A DNA stretch of 64,000 nucleotides from Streptomyces griseorubiginosus (GTDB lineage: Bacteria > Actinomycetota > Actinomycetes > Streptomycetales > Streptomycetaceae), in the NCBI RefSeq assembly GCF_001514195.1, contig NZ_KQ948735.1, positions 733,413 to 797,412 on the forward strand, in the 5' to 3' direction. A model generated the notes under the pieces. That model searched no databases, was not told the DNA's origin, and saw nothing but the letters and a program-made list of their open reading frames with translations. The position numbers were made by a program, and so were the translations under genes. Below are positions 1-8,757 of this stretch, one piece after another (positions within the stretch are counted from its first letter, which is position 1; every line of letters starts with the position of its first letter).

Positions 1-147
1 GCCACCGTCAACAAGCGGCGACCAGCGAATATCCCGACCGAACACCGCCCATCGACACCCCAGATCAGCTGCCCCCGAGACGGAGCTACACCCACCATCA
101 ATCGCGGACCGAGCCGTAATTGTCCGCATCCGTCGCCTCGTCAGTGC

Positions 148-178
148 CCGCTCCTGGTCGGACTTGGATCAGGAGCGG
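148..178 (-). terminator. Probable terminator of the GmrSD-like gene
   Basis: A perfect 9-bp inverted repeat (CCGCTCCTG / CAGGAGCGG) with a 13-nt loop lies 12 to 42 bp downstream of the stop codon of the minus-strand gene that ends at 190. There is no clear U-tract, which is common for Streptomyces terminators. A weaker 6-bp stem (104-109 / 122-127) lies further on. The rest of 1-147 shows no convincing gene. Confidence 0.5.
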
Positions 179-189
179 TGTTCGTGCCC

Positions 190-2763
190 TCACGCTGTTC
201 CCCGCTCCTCCCAGCGGTCTCGGAACCACGTCAGAGTCCCGGCGAGCCGTTCCCGGTTGTGCTCCTGCTCCAGCACTGACAGACGGACGTTGGGGCGCAG
301 GTCCAGCTTGCCCTCCGGGATGTCCACGCCCTCCAATTCGTTGAGGCGGGTGAGGAGTTCGGTGCGCAGCGCTCGGTCCGTGAACGGTTCCCGTGCGGCC
401 ATGTACTGGAAGACAACCTCCGCCGTGCCGCCCCGCCCGCCGCCCGGGTAGAGCGTCATCGGCCAGATACCGCGGCCCGGTGCGCCCGCCTCCCCGAGCA
501 TGAGGAACGCGCTCGTCGTGACCTGGCCCGCCCCGTGTCCGATCCAGCCTCCGAGCTTCTCCCAGTGGGCGAAGAGCGCGCGGACCGCCTCGACTGTCTC
601 GGGGGAGTCGTCTGCCGCGAGCTGGCGGAAGAACCGGTCGGCGCGAGTCTCCTCGCCCTGGCTGCCGCCCGGTGGCCGCTGTGCGGGGACCTGGCCCTCT
701 GTCCGGTCGTCGTCCTCGGCGACCAGCAGCGCGAGGTCGTCGGCGGTGAGGCGCTGAACCGGATCGGCGGAACCGGCCACCGTGAAACGGACGCCGTCGG
801 TGGTCAGCCGGGAACGGACATCCCCGCCCTCGTCCTCGGACGGCCAGCGGAATCCCTCGGAGACCCTGCCCTCGGAGGTGAGCACTCGGTGCGCGTTGGC
901 CACCCCTGGTGTTCCCGCGAGGTGGTTGCCCACGGCCTGGGCTCCCGAGCCGAGGAACGCGGCGAGGTCGCCGTACGACGTCCATGTGCCGTGGGGGAGT
1001 GCCGCGAGCACCTGGTGCGCCAGATGCCAGTCCCGACTGCGCTCCGCACGGCCGACTCCGCGCAGCGGGGCCGGCCACAACGCGACGGCACGGTCCGCGA
1101 GTTCGTCGGCGCGGGCGAGGATCTCCTTCGCGCCCCACCGCTCTGTGGCGGCGATGCGGCGGTTCATCTCCAGGTGGCTGCCTTGGAGAAGGCCCTGTTT
1201 GCGCTCGAAGGGGTGGTTCGACAGCTCCGAGTTGACGGCGGTGAGCGTCAGGTTGCCGAGGGTGTGCTGCAACCGAGCGTGCAGGTCCTCCGCCCGCTCC
1301 CCGTCGGCGACATCCTCGCTCAGCATCCGGAGCCAATCGTCACCGGGCGACTGCGGCATGACGTGCTCGATGGTGAGCTGCGCGGCGGCGAAGTCCACCG
1401 GTTCCGGATGCTCGTAGCTCTCCTCCAGTCGCCGTAGCACCATCTTGCGCTGCTGTGGGCGTCCGAACTGGTAGAAGGGGGCCTTCCGGATCTTGTCGCG
1501 CAGCTCGTCGTCGGACGGCCAGAACCGGTTGTCGGCGGAGAGCAGTTGGTGCAGGCCGTCCGCGACCGGCACGTCGAGAGGGAGCTGCCCGGGCACGGCC
1601 TGGAAGATCCGGCTGAGGCTGTTGGGCGGCACTCGGCAGATCATCCGGCGTACCAGGAAGCTCTCGATGTACGACATGGCGCGGGCCGTGTCCGACGAGT
1701 CGAGGGCCCCCCGCTCACGTCGGTCGAGCAGCAACATCAGTGCGGGATAGGTGACCTGGGCCTGCCAGACGTTCATGCGGTGCAAATGGGCGCGGACGGA
1801 TGTGTCCGGCTCCTCCTCGGGGTGCAGCAGGCGGCGGAAGAGAGCAGCACTGCGGTGCAACTCCCTGATGTAGCCCTCGATGTCCTCCTCGGTCGCCTTG
1901 CCACGCTCGAAGCGGTGCTGCTGCGCTGCGTAGAGGTCCTGACGGCGCACCCGGTCGTCACCGTCGAGGACCAGTTGCAGCCACATGAGCTGTTCCAGCT
2001 CTTCGTTGCTCAAGCTGCCTTGCAGCGGCAGCCAGTAGGTCTCGTAGATGTCTTCACCGCGTGTGGGCAGCTTCATGAACAGGTAATTGCGCAGCAGGTC
2101 CGCCTGGCTGAGCTGGCGTCCGGTGTTGTTCAGCGACTCGAAGATGCGGTGCACGTTGTCACCGCGGTCGGCGGTCACCGCCACCAGCGTCAGACGAGAG
2201 GTGATGGCCTGCTCGATGCGGAACACGTCCTGTGGGGCGGCGGGATCGGCCGCCTCCACCAACTTGCGACGGAAGAAGCTGTAGGCAGCCCCGACACCGC
2301 TGCCGGCGGCCTGTTCCGTGAGCGGGCCGCGCACATGTGCCGCGAACTGTGGTCGGTCCGCTTGGGTCGGCAGCAGTCGGAGGTGGTCACTACCGGTCTG
2401 CCATTTGTTGATCAGGTACTGCTCGTCGATGCGCTCGGCGTCACGCGGACTGGCGTCCCTGATGTGATCGCGGATCGCGGCCAGGGCGAGGGAGAGTGTG
2501 GTCAGCCTCTGCTGGCCGTCCACGACGAGCCAGCGGGCGAACGTCACATCGTTCTGCGGTGACGGTGCGAGGACGACGGACCCCAGAAAATGCGTGTTCG
2601 CCTTCTCCCCACGCTCGATCAGCTCGGCCTGCTCCAGGATGTCGCTCCACAGCTGCCTGAGCTGCTTCTCCGTCCAGGAGTACGTCCGCTGGTAGAGCGG
2701 CACCTGGAACTGCTGGGCTTTCCCCTGCACAAGGTCGGCGAACAACGTCTCTTTGGCCTGCAA
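190..2763 (-). CDS. GmrSD-like DUF262/DUF1524 protein fused to an alkyltransferase-like (MGMT-fold) domain
   Basis: Product of 857 residues. The N-terminal half is a DUF262 (GmrS-like, ParB-fold nucleotidase) domain with YQRTYSW near residue 25 and VVDGQQRLTT near residue 82. A DUF1524 (GmrD-like, HNH-type) domain follows, with IEHVMPQSP near 465 and LGNLTLT near 505. GmrSD enzymes are type IV restriction systems against modified phage DNA, so an anti-phage role is inferred. Residues about 590-635 match the DNA-binding domain of O6-alkylguanine transferases (GTWTSYGDLAAFLG, AVGNHLAG), but the catalytic PCHRV is replaced by NAHRV, as in alkyltransferase-like proteins that bind alkylated DNA without repairing it. 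The last 150 residues are unassigned. The TTG start at 2763 is chosen because AAGGGGGG lies about 5 nt upstream and DUF262 begins right after it; longer versions have no domain content. Confidence 0.82.
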   Translation of the reverse strand: MQAKETLFADLVQGKAQQFQVPLYQRTYSWTEKQLRQLWSDILEQAELIERGEKANTHFLGSVVLAPSPQNDVTFARWLVVDGQQRLTTLSLALAAIRDHIRDASPRDAERIDEQYLINKWQTGSDHLRLLPTQADRPQFAAHVRGPLTEQAAGSGVGAAYSFFRRKLVEAADPAAPQDVFRIEQAITSRLTLVAVTADRGDNVHRIFESLNNTGRQLSQADLLRNYLFMKLPTRGEDIYETYWLPLQGSLSNEELEQLMWLQLVLDGDDRVRRQDLYAAQQHRFERGKATEEDIEGYIRELHRSAALFRRLLHPEEEPDTSVRAHLHRMNVWQAQVTYPALMLLLDRRERGALDSSDTARAMSYIESFLVRRMICRVPPNSLSRIFQAVPGQLPLDVPVADGLHQLLSADNRFWPSDDELRDKIRKAPFYQFGRPQQRKMVLRRLEESYEHPEPVDFAAAQLTIEHVMPQSPGDDWLRMLSEDVADGERAEDLHARLQHTLGNLTLTAVNSELSNHPFERKQGLLQGSHLEMNRRIAATERWGAKEILARADELADRAVALWPAPLRGVGRAERSRDWHLAHQVLAALPHGTWTSYGDLAAFLGSGAQAVGNHLAGTPGVANAHRVLTSEGRVSEGFRWPSEDEGGDVRSRLTTDGVRFTVAGSADPVQRLTADDLALLVAEDDDRTEGQVPAQRPPGGSQGEETRADRFFRQLAADDSPETVEAVRALFAHWEKLGGWIGHGAGQVTTSAFLMLGEAGAPGRGIWPMTLYPGGGRGGTAEVVFQYMAAREPFTDRALRTELLTRLNELEGVDIPEGKLDLRPNVRLSVLEQEHNRERLAGTLTWFRDRWEERGTA

Positions 2764-2928
2764 CCTGGCCCCCCTTGACAGTTGATGGCTTCGTGCCGCG
2801 TCGGAACGACCATAGGGCCTCCCGCTGAGTGCGCCACGATCAGGTGAATCCGCCCGGTTTGCGAAACCGTGTGAGAGCCGGTGCGTGTCACACCCCTTGC
2901 ACTGCACGTCACACGACTCAGGGGGACC

Positions 2929-3528
2929 ATGAGCCAGCAACAGTATCCGCCCCAGCAGCCCGGATGGGGCGGACCCCAACAGCCCTTCGGGCAACCGCCG
3001 TTCGCGCCACGACCACCGAAGAAGGGCGGGGTGGGGAAGGTCATCGGGCTGGGGTGTCTCGGGCTTGTCGGGCTGTTCGTTCTGATCGCTCTCGTCGGTG
3101 CCGTCGTGAGTGGTGGCTCCAGCTCCGACGGGTCCAAGAGCGCCGACGACAGCAAGGCCGGGCACTCCACGTCGAAGGGTGACAACGCTGCCGACACCTC
3201 GCGAGACAGTGAGAAGAAGGCCGGCAAGAAGGTCGTTGTCTTCAAGGTGTGGGGCACCGCACCCGCCGGTGCCCTCGGATCGCTCAACATCACCTACGGG
3301 TCCGACTCCGACAACCGCGACGGCACCTTCAAGGACGGGGAGTTCAAGGCCACCCTGCCCCTCGACGAGGACGCCCTGTACTTCGACGTCACCGCTCAGC
3401 TCCAGGGGTCCGGCGACATTCACTGCTCCGTCACCGTGGGTGGGAAGACCGACAAGGGACACGCGGCCGGTGACTACAACATCTGTAGTGCCCAGCTCAG
3501 TGCCGGTCTGCTGGGTGGGTGGAGTTGA
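2929..3528 (+). CDS. MmpS-like single-pass membrane protein
   Basis: Product of 199 residues. It has a Pro/Gln-rich cytoplasmic N-terminus (residues 1-32), one transmembrane helix (about 38-60), a Ser/Asp/Lys-rich spacer and a beta-rich extracytoplasmic domain. The pattern VVFKVWG..., NITYGSD, FKATLPLDED, DVTAQLQGSGDIHCSVTVGGK, GDYNICSA follows the MmpS family layout, in which a small beta-sandwich with a conserved Cys sits outside the membrane and assists MmpL transporters. No MmpL gene is nearby, so transport assistance is not supported here. The ATG at 2929 has GGGGGA about 4 nt upstream. It is divergent from the GmrSD-like gene across 165 bp and followed 2 bp later by a gene of similar architecture. 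Confidence 0.7.
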   Translation: MSQQQYPPQQPGWGGPQQPFGQPPFAPRPPKKGGVGKVIGLGCLGLVGLFVLIALVGAVVSGGSSSDGSKSADDSKAGHSTSKGDNAADTSRDSEKKAGKKVVVFKVWGTAPAGALGSLNITYGSDSDNRDGTFKDGEFKATLPLDEDALYFDVTAQLQGSGDIHCSVTVGGKTDKGHAAGDYNICSAQLSAGLLGGWS

Positions 3529-3530
3529 CG

Positions 3531-4121
3531 ATGGACGAGAACGTTGCTCGACCTCCCGCCGCCCCGCCGCCTCCCGCCTTCCCAGCACCCTGGCCTATCG
3601 AGCCACCACCTCTCCCGCCGAAGCAGCGCCGCACCAACGCTGTCATCATCGGTTCGGCCGTCGCCGTGATTGCCGCGATCGTCACCACGGGCATCGTGGT
3701 CGGGGCCACCAAAGGGTCCACCGACGACGGCAAACCGTCCTCCACCGCCGCCGCCTCCGGCGTCACGGACGACGACCCTGTCGTCCCCTTCGACGAACCG
3801 GACCCGGAGCCGACGTACCCCCAAGTCGACGCCGACAGCTTCTCCATCGACCTGCGCACCACCCAACGCCAGTGCTTCGGATCGGCCGGCTGCAATGTGA
3901 CTGTCGAGCCGGAGCTCACCTATCTCGGCAGCAGCTCGGACCTCGACCCGGACGCCGTCTACGAGATCACTTACGAGATCCACGGTGACGAGTCCGGGCC
4001 GGTCATCCAGACTGCGGAGCTGACGAACCAGACCAGTCTGAGCTACAGGCCTTCTCTCATCAGCACCGCTTCGGCGAGTACTGAGCTCTCTGTGGAGATC
4101 ACCGACGTCACGTCAGGGTGA
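3531..4121 (+). CDS. Hypothetical single-pass membrane protein
   Basis: Product of 196 residues. It has a Pro-rich cytoplasmic tail (1-35), one transmembrane helix (about 37-58), an acidic/Ser linker and a C-terminal extracytoplasmic domain with two close cysteines (QCFGSAGC) that could form a disulfide. I do not recognise the family. It shares its overall plan with the preceding MmpS-like gene, from which it is separated by 2 bp, so the two are probably co-transcribed. The ATG at 3531 has GGTGGAG at good spacing; a GTG four codons upstream is possible but would overlap the ribosome site. Its 3' end overlaps the convergent GH51 gene by 14 bp. Confidence 0.65.
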   Translation: MDENVARPPAAPPPPAFPAPWPIEPPPLPPKQRRTNAVIIGSAVAVIAAIVTTGIVVGATKGSTDDGKPSSTAAASGVTDDDPVVPFDEPDPEPTYPQVDADSFSIDLRTTQRQCFGSAGCNVTVEPELTYLGSSSDLDPDAVYEITYEIHGDESGPVIQTAELTNQTSLSYRPSLISTASASTELSVEITDVTSG

Positions 4122-6705
4122 GTTCCAGGACCGTGACCGACAGGGGCGGCAAGGTCGTGGTGAAGGTCCCTCCCGCTCCCGTCACCCCCGTAGTCCTCGG
4201 CACCAGCGTCATCGGCTCCGTCAGGGTGTTCGTCGCCGTCCCGGACGGCCCCGTCAGAACCGTTGCCGTCGCCGACTTCTTCACCCCCCTCGCCAAACCC
4301 CTCAACTCGATCGGCACAGCCAGCTTCGCCGTCCCGTAGTTCACCGCCGCCAAGTACACGTGCTTACCGGTGCGCGTCACCACCGTCGCCAAGCTTGGCA
4401 ACGCCCTTGCCGTCGCCGGCAGTACCAACTCGCCCAGCTTGCTCGTCAGCATCTGCTGGGCCCAGTAGCTCGGCGAGACGTAACTCGTCAGGTTGTCGTA
4501 GGCGATCAGGTTCGTCGCCCAGACGTTGTTGTTGACGTTGGAGAAGAGTGGGGCGTAGCACTCCATCAACACCTGGTCGGAGTTGCGGATCAGGCCTGCC
4601 AGCCAGGACGCGTCGCCGAGTGCCGCGTTCAAGTCCGGGGTGGGGCGGCCCTCTTGAGCTGCCCATTCGCCTACGAAGACCTTCGTCGACGACCGGTCCC
4701 TGTTGTCGTACTTGTGGGTGGCCGCCTGGGCCGCCGACGGGGCCAGGTAGTAGTGCTCGTCTATCAGGTCCGGCGTGCGGCTCGTCACCGTCGTCGTCGC
4801 TATCAGCTTCAGGTGCGGGTACTTCGCCTTGATCGCGTCGTAGAACGCGGTGAAGCGCGCGTCGTACGAGCCCGAGCCGTCGAACCAGTCCTCGTTGCCG
4901 ATCTCCACGAACTCCAGCGGGAACGGCTTCGGGTGGCCGTCCGCCGCGCGCTTCGCACCCCACGTGCTCGTCACCGGGCCCGTCACGTACTCGATCTCGT
5001 CCAACGCGTCCTGGACGAAGGGCTGGAGGGCGTCGCCCGTGACGTGGTCGCCCCTCAGGGTGTAGCCGGCGAACACTGCCAGGACCGGCTGGGCCTTCAT
5101 GTCCTCGACCCACTCCAGGTACTCCAGCAGGCCCAGGCCGTCCGTCGACCAGTAGCCCCACGCGTCGTCCATGTGGCCTGGGCGTTCCCAGACCGGGCCG
5201 ATCGTGTTCTTCCAGTTGAAGCGCGTCGCGATCGTGTTGCCCTCCAGGAAGTTGCCGCCCGGGAAGCGCAGGAACTTCGGCTTCAGGGCGATCAACTTGT
5301 CCATCAGGTCCACCCGGAGACCGTTCGGGCGGTTCTTGTGCGTGGGCGGGAAGAGAGAGACGTGCTGGAGCCACAGCGTCTCGCCCGCGGCCTTCGGGTC
5401 CGAAGTCGTCACCGTCAGTACCGCGTTGCCCGTCACCGGGGCACCCGCCCCCGTCCGCAGGGTCAGTTCGTACGGACGGTCCGGGAAGGTCGTACCGACA
5501 AAGGAGACCCGCGCCGACGCGTACACCGTCCCCCCGTCCGCCGATTCGATCGACACCGTCAGCGGGCCCAGCCTGCGCGACGCCTTCGCGAACAGGCGGG
5601 CCGTGTACGTCGTTCGGGGGCGGACCGGGATGCCCCAGAAGCCGTCGTTCGAGACGCCCGCCCGGCTCCCGGCGCCCGTGCCGCTCGGCAGCGCCACCTT
5701 CAGCGAGCGGTTCAGCGCCTCGTTCAGCGGCGTCGAAGTGTCCAGGGAAAGGGTCGACCCACCCACCGCCGACCAGTGCACCGGCGCCGTGTCGCTCGCC
5801 ATCATCGAGCGGTTCTGGACCAGTTCGGCGTAGATGCCGCCCTCGCCCGAGTGGTTGATGTCCTCGAACATCAGGCCCGGGAGGATGGGGGAGACCGCGT
5901 GTGCGGGGGTCGACACGTCCACGCTGAGGAGGGGGGTCGTCGAGTCCACCGGGACGCCCGCCAGCGTGGCCACCTGGTCCGAGGTGAGGGCCGTGGGGAA
6001 GAGTTGTACGTCGTCGATCTGGCCGTGGAACTGGTCCACCTGGCCGCCGCCGTACAGGGCACGGCCGATCGCTGTGGCCCCCGTGCCGGCCCAGCCCGCC
6101 GCATACGCCGTCTCCCCTTCCAGTACGCCGTTCACGTACAGGCGGGTGACACCGGCCGAAGGGTCGTACACGCCGACCAGGTGGGTCCAGGTGCCCACTG
6201 CCGGGGCGGACGCGGCCGCCGCCACCGCCGCACCCTGCGTCGCGTCGGACGCCAGGCGGGCGAAGGCGAACGTGCCCGTGTCGTCGCGCAGGCCCAGGTA
6301 GAAGGCGCTGACCACCTTGCCGTCGATGCTCACGGCCGTCTGGTAGCCGCCCAGTTGGGCCAGGTTGACCCAGGCGGACACCGAGAATGCTGCGGAAGTG
6401 TCCACCACGGGGGCGGCGGTCGTTGCGTTGCCGCCCGCCGCCAGGTTCAGGCTGTGCGCGCCCACCTTGCCGGTGCCCCAGCCTGCTGCGCCCTGGAGGG
6501 TCGCCGTGTGGGCGTTGCCGGAGGTGTCGGCGGCCGTGGTGCCGCTGCCCTCGTCGAAGGTCCAGTGGGCCGAGGGGGTGGGGAGGGCGACGGGGGTGGC
6601 CGCCGCTGCGGGAGCGGCTACAGCTCCGGCCAACGTTCCGGCCAGGGACGCGACACCGATGGCGGTCAGGACTGTTCTGCGGGACGGCCCGGCTTCTGAG
6701 GGCAT
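4108..6705 (-). CDS. Secreted alpha-L-arabinofuranosidase, GH51, with N-terminal LamG-like domain
   Basis: Product of 865 residues. A twin-arginine signal (PSRRTVLTAIG) ending in an Ala-rich cleavage region directs Tat export. Residues about 45-235 form a concanavalin/LamG-like module (HWTFDEGSG, FSVSAWVN) likely to bind glycan. The rest is a GH51 (alpha/beta)8 enzyme: LRFPGGNFLEG, the acid/base Glu605 in EIGNEDW and the nucleophile Glu680 in VGEWAAQEG. Family members release arabinose from arabinan and arabinoxylan. The ATG at 6705 has AAAGGAG 6 nt upstream; the reading frame stays open for 23 more codons only because it crosses a 15-bp tandem repeat. It lies 97 bp downstream of the GH54 gene, probably in one operon under the divergent LacI regulator. 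Confidence 0.9.
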   Translation of the reverse strand: MPSEAGPSRRTVLTAIGVASLAGTLAGAVAAPAAAATPVALPTPSAHWTFDEGSGTTAADTSGNAHTATLQGAAGWGTGKVGAHSLNLAAGGNATTAAPVVDTSAAFSVSAWVNLAQLGGYQTAVSIDGKVVSAFYLGLRDDTGTFAFARLASDATQGAAVAAAASAPAVGTWTHLVGVYDPSAGVTRLYVNGVLEGETAYAAGWAGTGATAIGRALYGGGQVDQFHGQIDDVQLFPTALTSDQVATLAGVPVDSTTPLLSVDVSTPAHAVSPILPGLMFEDINHSGEGGIYAELVQNRSMMASDTAPVHWSAVGGSTLSLDTSTPLNEALNRSLKVALPSGTGAGSRAGVSNDGFWGIPVRPRTTYTARLFAKASRRLGPLTVSIESADGGTVYASARVSFVGTTFPDRPYELTLRTGAGAPVTGNAVLTVTTSDPKAAGETLWLQHVSLFPPTHKNRPNGLRVDLMDKLIALKPKFLRFPGGNFLEGNTIATRFNWKNTIGPVWERPGHMDDAWGYWSTDGLGLLEYLEWVEDMKAQPVLAVFAGYTLRGDHVTGDALQPFVQDALDEIEYVTGPVTSTWGAKRAADGHPKPFPLEFVEIGNEDWFDGSGSYDARFTAFYDAIKAKYPHLKLIATTTVTSRTPDLIDEHYYLAPSAAQAATHKYDNRDRSSTKVFVGEWAAQEGRPTPDLNAALGDASWLAGLIRNSDQVLMECYAPLFSNVNNNVWATNLIAYDNLTSYVSPSYWAQQMLTSKLGELVLPATARALPSLATVVTRTGKHVYLAAVNYGTAKLAVPIELRGLARGVKKSATATVLTGPSGTATNTLTEPMTLVPRTTGVTGAGGTFTTTLPPLSVTVLELTLT

Positions 6706-6719
6706 GCGCGGCTCCTTTG

Positions 6720-6779
6720 TTCGTGACGTCGAAGTTCGTGACGTCGAAGTTCGTGACGTCGAAGTTCGTGACATCGAAT
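6720..6779. repeat. Four 15-bp tandem repeats in the GH54-GH51 gap
   Basis: Three perfect copies of TTCGTGACGTCGAAG (6720-6734, 6735-6749, 6750-6764) and one variant (6765-6779) fill most of the gap between the two arabinofuranosidase genes and end just before the GH51 ribosome site. Each perfect unit contains the palindrome GACGTC. They could be protein-binding sites or simple expansion; read as protein they would give SRTST repeats, which is unlikely to be real. Confidence 0.85.
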
Positions 6780-6802
6780 GAGGGGTGAGGTGGGGTGAGG
6801 GA

Positions 6803-8317
6803 CTACGGCGCGATGTTCCACTGCTGGCACGTGTTGTCCAGCTGCTGCCACTGCCGTACGACCGTCCCGTTGGCCGTGCCGCAGTTCGTCACGTCCAGCG
6901 TCATACCGGTGTTGACGTTGGAGATCGTGTAGTGGCTGCCGACCCGCGTGACGTCCCACTGCTGGCAGGTGTTGCCCAGCGACGCCCACAACTGGACGGC
7001 CGTACCGTTGGACTGGCCGCAGTTCTTGTCGTCCAGGACCGTGCCGCTGTTGACGTTGGTGATCGTGTAGTGGCCGTTGCCCGCGCTCGCGAACTTCCAC
7101 TGCTGGCAGGTGTTGCCGAGCGAGGCCCACAGGTCGATCGAAGTCCCGTTGCCCGTACCGCAGTTCACCGCGTCCAGCACCTTGCCGGAGTTGGTGTTGG
7201 TCAGGCGGTAGGCGGTGGCGGTGACCGGGAAGGTCGGGGTCGGGGTGGTGTAGCCGACCGAAGTGATGTCGGCCTGAACGGCGTTGTCGGCGGCGTCCGT
7301 CGGGTAGCCCGCGGTCATCACGCCCTCGAAGAAGGAGCCGTCCGAGCCGTTGCTGTTGTCCCCGCCGGTGCCGAGGACGATGGCGCCCTCCTTGTGCATC
7401 GGAGCGTATCCGCTGGTCGTGGGCAGCGCCCCGTTGTAGAAGGTGTTCAACGACCCCGACTGGGCGTTGCCTCCCTTGATCGCGTACGTCGACGTGCCGT
7501 TGTTCTTCTCCATCGCGGTGACGTACTCGCTGGAGATGCCCGTGTTGCCGGAGTAGGCGCCGTTCGCACCGAAGAACAGGCCGTTCTCCAGGTCCGCTTC
7601 GACCCACGGCCCGGAACCGGTGCACGAGAACCAGCACTCCGTACCGAAGTTGATCGCGTCCATGTGACCGTTGCCGGTGTCGTTGCCGGACGTCTCGGCG
7701 TTGCCGTAGTCGAAGCAGCAGCGGTTGTTCACGTGATGGCCGCTGGTCACCATGTACGCCCCCTCGGGGGAGCTGCCGGTGGCGATGCCCGTGGTGCTGT
7801 TGTCGCGGTAGCCGACGCCGGCCGACACGAAGACGCCGTACGCCGCGTGCCCGCCCACCGTGACCGGAAGGGCGTCGGCGATCGCGCCCACGTCCTGGCC
7901 GCCGTTGCCGCCGGGGCCCTCGATGGTCAGGTTGTTGTGGTTCGGACTCTGGTCGTAGATCTCGGTGATCGTGCAGGTCGTGCCGGAGCAGAAGGAGTCC
8001 TGGGCCGCCGCGTTGGCGTAGCCGCCGGTGCTGAGCACGCCGATGTTCGTGGTCGCGCCGTCCGAGGCGCGTTTGACCTGGTAGAGGGGGCCGCTGTACG
8101 AGGCGTAGAGCGCCCGGGTGGTGCTGTGGGCCGCGGCGCAGGGGGTCCCAGCCGAGGCGTAGATGTCACAGGGGAGGGACGAGGCGGCTGCTGCCGTGCC
8201 GGCCGTGCCCACCACTCCGGTCAGGATGCCGGCGAGGAGGGTGAGGGCCGCGCCGACCGTCAGCAGGAGCCCTCTCAGACGTCGGTGGGCTGTCACTCGT
8301 GTCACTCGACCTTTCAC
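6803..8317 (-). CDS. Secreted alpha-L-arabinofuranosidase, GH54, with C-terminal ricin-type lectin domain
   Basis: Product of 504 residues. An Arg-rich N-terminus, a hydrophobic core (LLLTVGAALTLLAGILTGVV) and an Ala-rich cleavage site make a signal peptide. The body matches the GH54 (AbfB) catalytic domain: LPCDIYASAGTPCAAAHSTTRALY, DQSPNHNNL, CCFDYGNAE, GTECWFSCTGSGPWVEADLENG. Fungal GH54 enzymes carry a CBM42; here the C-terminal about 130 residues instead form a ricin B/CBM13 trefoil with three repeats, each holding an NCG and a QQW motif. It should remove terminal arabinose from arabinoxylan or arabinan. The GTG at 8317 has GGAAGAGG at 6 nt; the 80-codon upstream extension is Pro-rich and unsupported. 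It is the first gene of the pair with GH51. Confidence 0.88.
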   Translation of the reverse strand: MKGRVTRVTAHRRLRGLLLTVGAALTLLAGILTGVVGTAGTAAAASSLPCDIYASAGTPCAAAHSTTRALYASYSGPLYQVKRASDGATTNIGVLSTGGYANAAAQDSFCSGTTCTITEIYDQSPNHNNLTIEGPGGNGGQDVGAIADALPVTVGGHAAYGVFVSAGVGYRDNSTTGIATGSSPEGAYMVTSGHHVNNRCCFDYGNAETSGNDTGNGHMDAINFGTECWFSCTGSGPWVEADLENGLFFGANGAYSGNTGISSEYVTAMEKNNGTSTYAIKGGNAQSGSLNTFYNGALPTTSGYAPMHKEGAIVLGTGGDNSNGSDGSFFEGVMTAGYPTDAADNAVQADITSVGYTTPTPTFPVTATAYRLTNTNSGKVLDAVNCGTGNGTSIDLWASLGNTCQQWKFASAGNGHYTITNVNSGTVLDDKNCGQSNGTAVQLWASLGNTCQQWDVTRVGSHYTISNVNTGMTLDVTNCGTANGTVVRQWQQLDNTCQQWNIAP

Positions 8318-8370
8318 GGTGAACCTCTTCCGTCGTTCGTGCGGGTGCCGTGTGCTCCGGAGAACAGGGA

Positions 8371-8384
8371 TGTGGGCGCTAACA
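8371..8384. promoter_or_regulatory. Putative LacI-family operator before GH54
   Basis: TGTGGGCGCTAACA, an imperfect palindrome around a central GCGC as in LacI/GalR operators. It lies about 54 bp upstream of the GH54 start and matches 13 of 14 positions of the site at 8737-8750. Confidence 0.55.
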
Positions 8385-8736
8385 AACCCGGGGCCCTCAC
8401 GAGGCGTCGGTCGCGGCGCAGACGTGGGGGAGGGTGGGGGAAAGAGGGTGGGGAAGGGCTGACCTGCGCACACGCCGTCCACGTGTGATCGGTCAGGAGG
8501 GAGCGTTCGCTCTCGCGGCTCCGTCTTTTTACGGCCGTATGAATACCGGGTCAACACGGTGGCACGGTCAAGAGTCCGGAAACAAAAGCTGTGCCGTCTG
8601 TTTACCCGGGTTCACAGAATCGCCGCCAGTGATCTCTGGGTGGCCAATAATCGCTGCTCAGAGCCGACTTGACGAATTCGCGACGCGTGGCGATTTCGGT
8701 CCTCGCGGCGTTCGGATCGCCTTGACCCTCCAAGAA

Positions 8737-8750
8737 TGTGTGCGCTAACA
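8737..8750. promoter_or_regulatory. Putative LacI-family operator before the regulator
   Basis: TGTGTGCGCTAACA, nearly identical to the site at 8371-8384. It overlaps the likely -10 (TAACAA, 8746) of a promoter whose -35 is TTGACC at 8722-8727, so binding should block transcription of the regulator gene (autoregulation). Confidence 0.55.
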
Positions 8751-8757
8751 ATTCGTC

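Noticed and set aside
4360..6699. Long open frame on the + strand opposite the GH51 gene
   Set aside because: Arg/Val-rich translation without domains, mirror image of a well-supported gene in high-GC DNA.
6720..6779. Possible CRISPR-like array
   Set aside because: Repeats are head to tail without spacers and no cas gene is near; the same holds for 8758-8801, 13900-13966 and 55921-55995.
8318..8557. 80-codon extension of the GH54 gene
   Set aside because: Pro/Arg-rich, covers the operator-like site, and a signal peptide with a good ribosome site starts at 8317.
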